Of a DNA stretch of 6,229 bases, positions 1 to 6,033 are shown one piece after another (position 1 is the stretch's first letter; every line of letters starts with the position of its first letter). Below the pieces are notes generated by a model. It made no database searches and was not told the origin of the DNA. It worked only from the letters and a program-made list of their open reading frames with translations. The position numbers and the translations under genes are program-made. Origin of the DNA: an uncultured Spirochaetia bacterium (GTDB lineage: Bacteria; Spirochaetota; UBA4802; JAGODF01). The stretch lies in the NCBI GenBank assembly GCA_937967705.1, contig CALCJG010000163.1:1-6229 (forward strand), written 5' to 3'.

Positions 1-79
1 GATTTACCCGCTTAATTCAACCGTTAAAAATTCCCGTTTGGGTGAAGCGAAACAATATACCCAGGAAGGATAAGGTCCT

Positions 80-1186
80 TCAGAGATCCGTACGGGAGGT
101 CTTTCTCTCAATCAAGTCCTGGAGATAACGCTCCAGGGCTATCATCTTTCCGACCCGAAGATGACTCAGATCGACCTTGTTGGCCTTCAGCGAGAGCTTC
201 AGGGCGGACACCAGATCCTTCGGATCGAGGTTGCCCCGGCGGATATTCTGAAAGAGGGTCATCTCCTCCCGCCGCAGAAAGAAGAGGGCCAGCTCCTGAA
301 AGGAGAGGGAGAAATTAAAGATCACGGCGTGGAGCTCCGCCACCGGCATGACGAATCTGCGCCCGGGCATGAGAAGCCCGCGGCTGTAATAGCGCACCTC
401 CCCGGGAGTTATCTCCACATAATAACGGCGCCGAACCATAAAAAGGAGATAACCGAGGGCCATGAGACATACCACGACCATGAAAACCGAAGCGGCATAA
501 TAGGCCGCCATGTTGTCCGCATGGGGCCCCGCCCCGTAAATGAAGAGGGCCATGAAGAAAATCGCCAGGTATCCCGTAAGGGTCTCCCGGAGGGAGAGCT
601 TTTTGCGCCAGTTCACCTTGATCAGATCCGCTTCCTCTTCGCAGGAAACCCCATCGGGAACCGGTACCGGCCCGGAGGGCCGGTCTCCGGCGGAGCCGGC
701 ACCCAGGCGGACCGTCCCGGTCAAGGCCTCGTAAAAGGCCCGGGCGTTCTTCTCCCGCGCGGCGTAGAAGAGAGTCCAGAAGGCCCCGTCCCTCTTCTCC
801 ATCTCCACCATGTAGCCTCCGGAGCTGTTGGACTCATGCAGGCGCACGTGGAAGCCCACGATCTCCCCGTAGGGGATGGTCTCCTCCTCTCCGTTTTTTT
901 CCCGCACCCGGAGCACGGCTTCGGCGTTGTCGAAGATCAGGCTTTCCGGGTATTTGAGCATGGTGTTCATGGCCGTAACGGCCGCGAGGAAGAACCCCCC
1001 CATCCCCGTCCAGAGAAGGGCCGTACGCGGATCGGTTTCCGGGGCCAGGAAGAGCGCCAGCCCCCCCAGAAACATGAAGATCCCCGGCGGCGTGAGAATC
1101 ACCGACAAAACGATCTCCAGCCTCCGTGATCGCTTCAATACGATACGCTCGCCGGTCTTCCCGGGATTTTGAATGCGGTAGTTCAT
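80..1186 (-). CDS. Four-TM membrane protein with duplicated 2TM + PH-like architecture, function unknown
   Basis: I do not recognise this 368-residue protein as a named family. Hydrophobic stretches at about residues 24-48, 55-77, 202-219 and 228-251 form two transmembrane hairpins. Each hairpin is followed by a soluble segment of short alternating beta-type stretches ending in a helix, at about residues 78-158 and 252-360. This is the pattern of bacterial PH-like (bPH) domains found after TM pairs. A Gly/Pro-rich linker (about 161-180) joins the two halves, so the protein looks like an internal duplication. There is no signal peptide; the basic N-terminus suggests a cytoplasmic start, which would put both soluble domains in the cytoplasm. 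An AGGGGA lies about 11 bases before the ATG, slightly far but usable. The gene is divergent from the M23 gene. The overlapping plus-strand frame (161-1129) is His/Gly/Pro-rich without domain character and is rejected. Being a gene is fairly certain; the PH-like assignment is inference. Confidence 0.8.
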   Translation of the reverse strand: MNYRIQNPGKTGERIVLKRSRRLEIVLSVILTPPGIFMFLGGLALFLAPETDPRTALLWTGMGGFFLAAVTAMNTMLKYPESLIFDNAEAVLRVREKNGEEETIPYGEIVGFHVRLHESNSSGGYMVEMEKRDGAFWTLFYAAREKNARAFYEALTGTVRLGAGSAGDRPSGPVPVPDGVSCEEEADLIKVNWRKKLSLRETLTGYLAIFFMALFIYGAGPHADNMAAYYAASVFMVVVCLMALGYLLFMVRRRYYVEITPGEVRYYSRGLLMPGRRFVMPVAELHAVIFNFSLSFQELALFFLRREEMTLFQNIRRGNLDPKDLVSALKLSLKANKVDLSHLRVGKMIALERYLQDLIERKTSRTDL

Positions 1187-1236
1187 AATCCGTGCTTTCC
1201 CCTGATGCGGACATGGTTGCGGTCCCTCAGAACCTC

Positions 1237-1265
1237 ATTAAACCCTGAAAAAGGAAATGAGTCAA
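1237..1265 (-). promoter_or_regulatory. Putative sigma70-type promoter for the 80-1186 membrane protein gene
   Basis: Read on the minus strand, a -35 box TTGACT (1265-1260, 5 of 6 consensus) is followed by a 17-base spacer and a -10 box TTTAAT (1242-1237, 5 of 6). Transcription would start near 1230, giving a leader of about 44 bases before the ATG at 1186. This is the best promoter match in this spacer. It is inferred from consensus only. Confidence 0.55.
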
Positions 1266-1303
1266 ATCTATTTTACTCCACCGAAACAGAGGGATAAAAG
1301 TTG

Positions 1304-1331
1304 TTGAAAATGCCGGCCGTCCTGATAGGAT
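1304..1331 (+). promoter_or_regulatory. Putative sigma70-type promoter for the M23 peptidase gene
   Basis: TTGAAA (1304-1309, 5 of 6 to TTGACA) is followed by a 16-base spacer and TAGGAT (1326-1331, 4 of 6 to TATAAT). Transcription would start near 1338, leaving a purine-rich leader of about 65 bases. The -10 match is modest. The rest of the 1187-1403 spacer shows no other gene or strong structure. Confidence 0.35.
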
Positions 1332-1390
1332 CATCCCCATGACACTCCGTGCATCTGCTCATTCCGGGGAGGAGAGGACCGGAGGAAGGA

Positions 1391-1396
1391 AGGGGA
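1391..1396 (+). promoter_or_regulatory. Ribosome binding site deciding the M23 gene start (GTG 1404 or ATG 1407)
   Basis: AGGGGA lies 7 bases before a GTG at 1404 and 10 bases before the ATG at 1407, inside a long purine-rich run from 1381. The spacing slightly favours the GTG. The two choices differ by one residue, so the protein is essentially unchanged. Confidence 0.5.
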
Positions 1397-1403
1397 AAAG
1401 ATC

Positions 1404-3209
1404 GTGATGAATCATCTTCAGGGTTTCAAAAAGAAAAGGGGGCGATATCTCGCCGTCGGGCTTCTCATGGGCGTTCCGGTGATGTCCCTTCTGCTGGCGG
1501 CTGCCGCCTACACCGACATGCAGTTTCGCTGGCCCCTGGATCTGCCCCGTCACCTCTCGGGGACTCTCGGCGAAAAACGGGGCAAATCCCTTCATCAAGG
1601 CATAGACATAAAAACCCGGGGCCGCACGGGCTATGCTCTCTACGCCATAGCCCCGGGACGCCTCACCCGCCTTTCCTCCAAGGAGACCGGCTACGGCAAC
1701 ATGATTCTCATTAATCATGAAGGTTACGTTTCCCAGTACGCCCACATGGAAGCCTTCGAGGAAGGACGTTTCTCCCTCAACTCCCTGGCAAAACTGGTCA
1801 AGACGCTTTACGGCGGTGAGAACGTAGACATCAAATTCAACAGGAGCCGCATCCAGTTCCGGAAGGGCGACGTCGTGGGATACAGCGGCGAGAGCGGTTC
1901 CGGCCCGCCGCATCTGCATCTGGCGTTGCGAGAGGCGGGGGGCTCGGTCAATGCCCTGAAGCTGATCCCCGTCCCCGACAGCGACATCCCTGAGATCCGT
2001 CATCTCTTCGTCTGCATCGAGAGGAACGGCACCACAGTGCGGGAACGGCGCGTTCTCGTCAGGGGAAGCCGGGGCAGATACAATCTCGAGGAAGAACCCC
2101 TCGTCCTGGAGGAGGGAGAGCGTCTCTTCCTGAAGCTGTCCTGCCACGACACCATCTCCTCCCGGAACAAGGTGGCCCCGTACCGTATCGAGATGCGCGA
2201 GAACGGCAGTCTCCTGTACCGCCTCACCTTCGACAAGATTCTGTGGAAGGACTACCGCTACGGGCGGCTGATCTACGACCCCTCCCATCCCCTGATCGAC
2301 GGCGACACCAACTACACCTACTTCCTCTACCGGCGGGAGGGCAACGCCTTCAGCGGTCTGGAGACCTTAAACGACGGTTATCTGGACACGCGGCCGGGTA
2401 AGAGCCGGATCAGCATCAGCGTGGCGGACATTGCCGGCAACACGGCGCGGCTGGAATTTGACGCAGTGAAGAAGAAGAGCACCGGCGGCGATCCGGCGGC
2501 GGGGTACGTTCAGATCTCCAGGAGAAAGAGGACGGTGCTGTCAGAGCCCGGGGGCGGCTTCACCGTCCAGATCGGTCCCGGCGCTCTCCCTGGGAACTGT
2601 CTGGTTAAGGCGGAACGCCTCGGCCGGGGCGAGTTGGAGCGCCGGGTGCTGAAAATCACCGGTTCCAGGGAGGGAGACATCTCACCCCTCTACGCCCTCC
2701 ATCCCTTTGACGTCACCTATAATCGCCCGGTGAGGATTTCTCTCCGGCGCCCCGCCGGCATATCCCCCGCCGAGGCCCGGGGCATACTGGTCTATCATCT
2801 CCTGGACGAGACCTATCCCTCCCCCCTGAAGACCCGGTACAACCGGCAGCGCGACGCCTTCGAGGCGGTCTCAACGTCCGGCGGCTACTTCCTGGTCCTG
2901 CGCGACAAGGTGGCCCCGGGCATCTACGTCCCCCCGGTGCATAATTTTGCCGCCGACGACGGGGCGGTCCGCAAGATACGGCTGGCGATCTACGACAACC
3001 TGTCGGGGGTGAGCCTGCGCTCCATGAGATGTTTCGTGGACGGTGAGAGATATCCCTTCCGCTACGAGGGCGACCGGAACTGGATAGAGCTGGCCCTGCC
3101 GAAGAAGCGTATCGGCCGGGGCCTCCACCATGTGCTGGTAACCTTCAGCGACCGGGCGGGGAACCCGAGCGTCTTCCGCAGCCTCCTGCAGTTCCCGGAG
3201 AAGGATTAG
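1404..3209 (+). CDS. Exported M23 (LytM/lysostaphin-type) metallopeptidase with C-terminal ZU5-like and Ig-like domains
   Basis: This is a zinc endopeptidase expected to cut peptidoglycan peptide cross-links outside the inner membrane. A basic N-terminus and hydrophobic residues 15-35 ending in Ala-Ala-Ala-Ala form a signal peptide or anchor. The M23 domain (about 40-190) has every expected active-site residue: H64-x3-D68 and H172 as zinc ligands, and H113 (in YAHM) and H170 (in PHLH) as catalytic histidines. It is therefore probably an active enzyme and not a degenerate LytM activator. An extra segment at about 117-153 separates YAHM from the GDVVGYSGESG strand. Residues 195-355 are beta-rich with a DIAGN turn, 383-500 look ZU5-like (QIGPGALPG), and 503-597 look Ig-like (DNLSG, then SDRAGN). 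At 601 residues it is much longer than a minimal M23 hydrolase, and the added modules probably anchor it or bind substrate or partners. It converges on typA with overlapping stops. The enzyme class is secure; the C-terminal fold names are inference. Confidence 0.9.
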   Translation: MMNHLQGFKKKRGRYLAVGLLMGVPVMSLLLAAAAYTDMQFRWPLDLPRHLSGTLGEKRGKSLHQGIDIKTRGRTGYALYAIAPGRLTRLSSKETGYGNMILINHEGYVSQYAHMEAFEEGRFSLNSLAKLVKTLYGGENVDIKFNRSRIQFRKGDVVGYSGESGSGPPHLHLALREAGGSVNALKLIPVPDSDIPEIRHLFVCIERNGTTVRERRVLVRGSRGRYNLEEEPLVLEEGERLFLKLSCHDTISSRNKVAPYRIEMRENGSLLYRLTFDKILWKDYRYGRLIYDPSHPLIDGDTNYTYFLYRREGNAFSGLETLNDGYLDTRPGKSRISISVADIAGNTARLEFDAVKKKSTGGDPAAGYVQISRRKRTVLSEPGGGFTVQIGPGALPGNCLVKAERLGRGELERRVLKITGSREGDISPLYALHPFDVTYNRPVRISLRRPAGISPAEARGILVYHLLDETYPSPLKTRYNRQRDAFEAVSTSGGYFLVLRDKVAPGIYVPPVHNFAADDGAVRKIRLAIYDNLSGVSLRSMRCFVDGERYPFRYEGDRNWIELALPKKRIGRGLHHVLVTFSDRAGNPSVFRSLLQFPEKD

Positions 3210-5023
3210 GCCGGCAGGATTTCTTTCTTGCCGCCCCGGGATTTCTTCCTTTCGATTTCGCTGAGGATGGTTTTTCTCAGGCGCATGGATTTGGGGGTGA
3301 TCTCCACCAGCTCGTCGTCGTTGATGTACTCCAGGGCCTCCTCCAGGGAGAAGAGTATGGGCGGGCTGAGGACCACGGCATCGTCGCTTCCGGAGGCCCG
3401 CATGTTGGTGAGCTTTTTAGTCTTCTGCACGTTGACCACCAGGTCCCCTTCCTTGTTGCTCTCTCCGACCACCTGCCCCTCGTAGACGCTGTCCCCCGGG
3501 GAGACGAAGAACCGCCCGCGGGACTGAAGACCGTCCAGGGCGTAGGCCACCACCTCGCCCTCCTTCATGGAGACCAGAACTCCGTTGGTTCGCTGGGGAA
3601 TGGATCCCTTGAAGTACTCGTACTCGTAGAAGCGGTGGTGCATCACCGCCTCCCCGGAGGTGAGGTTCAGGATGCGGGTCCGCAGGCCGATGAGTCCCCG
3701 GGAGGGGATATGGAACTCCAGTCTCGTCCGGGCTCCCATGTTCTCCATCTTCTTCAGCTCGCCCTTCTTGGCGCTCACGGCCTCTATGACCCGGCCGGCG
3801 GAATCGACGGGTGTGTCTATGATGAGGATCTCCACAGGTTCGGCCTTCTTGCCGTTGATCTCCTTGTAGATGACCCTGGGCTGCCCCACCTGAAACTCAT
3901 ATCCCTCCCGGCGCATGTTCTCTATGAGGATGGAGATGTGCAGTATCCCCCGGCCGAAGACCTTCCAGGAATCCGGGGAATGGGTATCCTCCACCCGCAG
4001 AGCCACGTTGCTTTCGGTCTCGCGGTAGAGCCGGTCCCTCACATGGCGTCCCGTCACGAAGCGCCCCTCGCGGCCGTAGAAGGGGGAGTTGTTCACGGTA
4101 AAGATCATGCTCATGGTGGGCTCGTCCACCTCAATGACCGCAAGAGGTTCCGGCTCCTCCGGAGAGGCCAGGGTGTCCCCGATCTCCACCTCGGGAATTC
4201 CCACCACGGCACAGATGTCGCCGTTTCTGACGCTGGCGGCCTTTTCCCGCACCAGACCCTCAAAGGTAAAGAGCTCCTTAACCTGGGACTTCACCTCGGT
4301 GCCGTCGCGCTTCAGCAGGAGCAGCTGAGCCCCGGAAGTAATCACTCCCCGATACACCCTTCCGATGGCGATGCGTCCCACGTACTCCGAATAATCGATA
4401 CTGGTCACCTGCATCTGCAGGCTCCCCTCCCTCGCGACGGGAGCGGGAATACAGCGGAGGATAACGTCCAGCAGAGGCGTGAGCTCGGTCCCCTCGGAAT
4501 CCTGATCCACGCTGGCCCACCCGGAACGCCCCGAGGCGTAGACCACGGGAAACTCCAGCTGTTCGTCCGTGGCGTCCAGGTCGATGAAGAGGTCATAGAC
4601 CTCATTGAGCACCTCCGCCGGGCGGCGGTTGGGGCGGTCCATCTTGTTGACCACCACTATGGGTTTCAGCTTCAGCGACAGGGCCTTCTGCAGAACGAAT
4701 CGCGTCTGGGGCATGGGACCCTCGAAGGCGTCCACCAGGAGCAGAACGCCGTCGGCCATTTTCAGCACGCGCTCCACCTCCCCGCCGAAATCGGCGTGCC
4801 CCGGCGTGTCGATGATGTTGATCTTGGTGTCCCGGTAGTATATGGAGATGTTCTTGGAGAAGATGGTGATCCCCCGCTCCCGCTCCAGATCGTTGGAGTC
4901 GAGGAAGCAGTCCCGCACCTCCTGGTTGTCCCGGAAGATTTTGCACTGGATGAGCATCTGGTCAACCAGGGTCGTCTTGCCGTGATCCACGTGAGCTATG
5001 ATGGCGATGTTTCGGATATTCAT
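3206..5023 (-). CDS. typA: Ribosome-associated translational GTPase TypA/BipA
   Basis: TypA (BipA) is an EF-G-like GTPase that binds the ribosome and is known to aid 50S assembly and growth under cold or other stress. All G motifs are visible: G1 AHVDHGKTT (10-18), G2 within RGITI (50-54), G3 DTPGH (72-76), G4 NKMD (126-129) and a G5-like YASGRSG (162-168). Domain II covers about 200-290, followed by EF-G-like alpha/beta domains with GRGILH (357-362). The TypA-specific C-terminal domain shows RGLIGLR (442-448), [12 protein letters not shown] (536-547) and [14 protein letters not shown] (571-584). I chose the ATG at 5023, giving 605 residues, the usual family length. It starts at the conserved [16 protein letters not shown] and has AGGA 7 bases upstream. 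A longer start at 5092 would add 23 unconserved residues and would overlap the -35 box. The gene is monocistronic here, divergent from the barrel gene and convergent with the peptidase gene. Confidence 0.98.
   Translation of the reverse strand: MNIRNIAIIAHVDHGKTTLVDQMLIQCKIFRDNQEVRDCFLDSNDLERERGITIFSKNISIYYRDTKINIIDTPGHADFGGEVERVLKMADGVLLLVDAFEGPMPQTRFVLQKALSLKLKPIVVVNKMDRPNRRPAEVLNEVYDLFIDLDATDEQLEFPVVYASGRSGWASVDQDSEGTELTPLLDVILRCIPAPVAREGSLQMQVTSIDYSEYVGRIAIGRVYRGVITSGAQLLLLKRDGTEVKSQVKELFTFEGLVREKAASVRNGDICAVVGIPEVEIGDTLASPEEPEPLAVIEVDEPTMSMIFTVNNSPFYGREGRFVTGRHVRDRLYRETESNVALRVEDTHSPDSWKVFGRGILHISILIENMRREGYEFQVGQPRVIYKEINGKKAEPVEILIIDTPVDSAGRVIEAVSAKKGELKKMENMGARTRLEFHIPSRGLIGLRTRILNLTSGEAVMHHRFYEYEYFKGSIPQRTNGVLVSMKEGEVVAYALDGLQSRGRFFVSPGDSVYEGQVVGESNKEGDLVVNVQKTKKLTNMRASGSDDAVVLSPPILFSLEEALEYINDDELVEITPKSMRLRKTILSEIERKKSRGGKKEILPA
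3212..3233 (+). other. Short inverted repeat just past the M23 stop, weak terminator candidate
   Basis: CGGCA (3212-3216) pairs with TGCCG (3229-3233), extendable to seven pairs including one G-U, with an eight-base loop. It lies three bases after the peptidase stop and inside the last codons of typA. No T-run follows directly, only a pyrimidine-rich stretch from about 3241, so classic intrinsic termination is doubtful. Confidence 0.25.
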
Positions 5024-5030
5024 AAAGGTG

Positions 5031-5034
5031 TCCT
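5031..5034 (-). promoter_or_regulatory. Ribosome binding site supporting the typA start at 5023
   Basis: On the minus strand AGGA lies seven bases before the ATG at 5023, immediately after a run of eight Ts (5043-5036). It supports the 605-residue start over the upstream in-frame ATG at 5092. Confidence 0.6.
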
Positions 5035-5071
5035 GAAAAAAAAGAGTCCTCCCCCTGTCAGGGAAAAGGCC

Positions 5072-5099
5072 ATAAAAGACCCGCCGCCCCATATGTCAA
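5072..5099 (-). promoter_or_regulatory. Putative sigma70-type promoter of typA
   Basis: On the minus strand a perfect -35 TTGACA (5099-5094) is followed by a 16-base spacer and TTTTAT (5077-5072, 4 of 6 to TATAAT). Transcription would begin near 5065, giving a leader of about 40 bases. That leader starts close to the 11-base palindrome CCCTGTCAGGG (5053-5063) and contains the T8 run before the ribosome binding site. Confidence 0.5.
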
Positions 5100-5117
5100 G
5101 CCCTATACGGCTTTTCC

Positions 5118-5145
5118 TTCTCCGGGGTCCATCACGCCATATAAT
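5118..5145 (+). promoter_or_regulatory. Candidate promoter for the outer-membrane barrel gene
   Basis: A perfect -10 TATAAT lies at 5140-5145. The best -35 at a 16-base spacing is TTCTCC (5118-5123), only 3 of 6 to consensus, so any activity may need an activator. Transcription would start near 5152, leaving a leader of about 100 bases. A perfect TTGACA also lies at 5148-5153 but has no good -10 at 16-18 bases. Confidence 0.35.
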
Positions 5146-5170
5146 CATTGACAGAGTACGGCCGTGATGG
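5129..5170. repeat. 8-bp perfect inverted repeat enclosing promoter elements, operator-like
   Basis: CCATCACG (5129-5136) and CGTGATGG (5163-5170) are perfect reverse complements separated by 26 bp. The interval contains TATAAT (5140-5145) and TTGACA (5148-5153). The dyad could be a binding site for a dimeric regulator of the barrel gene. A possible transcript hairpin is the alternative. The symmetry is directly visible; the role is inferred. Confidence 0.4.
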
Positions 5171-5185
5171 CATTCCTAATCAGGA

Positions 5186-5221
5186 CTGCCGGCGCTGAAA
5201 CGGGAACGGATACGCCGGCGG
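5186..5221 (+). other. Leader hairpin upstream of the barrel gene
   Basis: GCCGGCG (5188-5194) pairs perfectly with CGCCGGC (5213-5219). One U-G and one C-G pair extend the stem to nine, with an 18-base loop (5195-5212). It lies in the presumed 5' leader and ends 34 bases before the ATG, leaving the ribosome binding site free. No T-run follows, so it is not a terminator. Confidence 0.4.
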
Positions 5222-5243
5222 ATCATATCCGATCAAACCACAG

Positions 5244-5249
5244 AGGAGG
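5244..5249 (+). promoter_or_regulatory. Consensus ribosome binding site of the barrel gene
   Basis: A full AGGAGG lies six bases before the ATG at 5256, the strongest Shine-Dalgarno match in the window. It fixes the start of the barrel protein and suggests it is well translated. Confidence 0.8.
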
Positions 5250-5255
5250 GAAACG

Positions 5256-5999
5256 ATGAAATCAATCCTGGTCAGCAGTATCACAGGCCTGCTCCTCCTG
5301 GCGGGTCTCGCCCGGGCCCATGCGGGCTTTCAGGCCGATCTCGAGGGAGGAAGGGTTTACACGGGTTACAACGACGTGCAGATCCCGGGAGACAGCGGCA
5401 CGCGGTTTTCCCTGAAGGACGACATCCCCAGCGACCCTGCCTGGTTCTACCGGGCTAGGCTGAGCTATCTTCACAACGGCCGCCATTACGTGTCGCTCCT
5501 GGCCTCCCCCCTGCGGGTGCAGGGCAAAGGGCGCGCCGACCGGGACATCCTTTTCTCCGGGTCCACCTTCGCGGCGGGCACCGAGATCAAATCGGAATTC
5601 CGCTTTGATTCCTACCGAGCCACCTACCGGTACAACTTTCTGGTCACCGACAGGCTGATCCTGGGGGCCGGCCTCACCGGAAAGATCCGCGACGCCTCCA
5701 TCACCCTGGAAAACGAATACGTACGGGAGACGAAATCCAACACCGGCTTCGTTCCCCTCATCAATTTCAGCATCGAGGGTAAGCTCACGCCGTCGCTGAG
5801 CCTCCTTCTGGAGGGGGACGCCCTCTTTTCCCGCTACGGCAGGGCCGAGGACGTGATGGCCGCTCTGCAGTACCGCCCGGTCGACCGCGTGGCCGTGAGG
5901 GCGGGTTACCGGGTCCTGGAGGGCGGGGCCGACAACAGCGAGGTCTACACCTTCTCCCTGTTCCATTACGCCCTGGCGGGGGTCACCCTCTTTTTCTAG
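5256..5999 (+). CDS. Secreted outer-membrane beta-barrel protein, function unknown
   Basis: This 247-residue protein has a clear signal peptide: Lys2, hydrophobic core about 4-19, and an Ala-His-Ala cleavage motif at 21-23, so the mature chain begins at about Gly24. The rest alternates polar and hydrophobic residues in strands at about 62-73, 77-88, 112-128, 131-147, 163-176, 179-192, 197-209, 211-223 and 228-247, as in an 8- to 10-stranded barrel. The last residue is Phe, preceded by an alternating aromatic strand, matching the C-terminal signal used by the BAM assembly machinery. The pre-barrel segment GYNDVQIPGDSGTRFSL (37-53), the IRDA turn (144-147) and GYRVLEGGADN (217-227) look like conserved family signatures, resembling unnamed barrel proteins I recall from other Gram-negatives. 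I cannot name a ligand or role. A consensus ribosome binding site fixes the start. The MATE gene follows after 34 bases and may share its transcript. Confidence 0.85.
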   Translation: MKSILVSSITGLLLLAGLARAHAGFQADLEGGRVYTGYNDVQIPGDSGTRFSLKDDIPSDPAWFYRARLSYLHNGRHYVSLLASPLRVQGKGRADRDILFSGSTFAAGTEIKSEFRFDSYRATYRYNFLVTDRLILGAGLTGKIRDASITLENEYVRETKSNTGFVPLINFSIEGKLTPSLSLLLEGDALFSRYGRAEDVMAALQYRPVDRVAVRAGYRVLEGGADNSEVYTFSLFHYALAGVTLFF

Positions 6000-6001
6000 G
6001 G

Positions 6002-6029
6002 GGTGATGTCCCGAAAGGCGCCCATCACC
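6002..6029 (+). repeat. Inverted repeat between the barrel and MATE genes
   Basis: GGTGATG (6002-6008) and CATCACC (6023-6029) are perfect reverse complements around a 14-base loop. The second arm ends four bases before the presumed MATE ATG. No T-run follows, so it is unlikely to terminate transcription. In RNA it would cover the sequence just upstream of the MATE start. Confidence 0.4.
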
Positions 6030-6033
6030 GATC

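Noticed and set aside
1..79. A weak stem (CCC-AAAC-GGG followed by AATTTTT, minus strand) after the membrane protein gene as an intrinsic terminator
   Set aside because: Only three contiguous GC pairs form, which is too short for a convincing terminator, although the T-rich tail is suggestive. No gene is seen in this stretch.
161..1129. A 322-codon plus-strand frame antisense to the membrane protein gene
   Set aside because: The translation is rich in His, Gly, Pro and Glu without helices or motifs. The minus-strand frame is longer, has clear TM hairpins and has a good promoter.
1359..2288. A 309-codon minus-strand frame antisense to the M23 gene
   Set aside because: It overlaps the exact region encoding the M23 catalytic residues and signal peptide, and has no domain character of its own.
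5024..5092. An upstream in-frame ATG that would extend TypA by 23 residues
   Set aside because: The extension is not part of the conserved TypA N-terminus, runs through the T8 tract and putative promoter, and the ATG at 5023 has its own ribosome binding site.
3635..5167. A 510-codon open frame on the plus strand, antisense to typA
   Set aside because: The typA protein in the opposite frame is complete with all family motifs. The antisense product is rich in His, Gly, Leu and Val with no recognisable domain, as expected from the complement of GC-rich codons.
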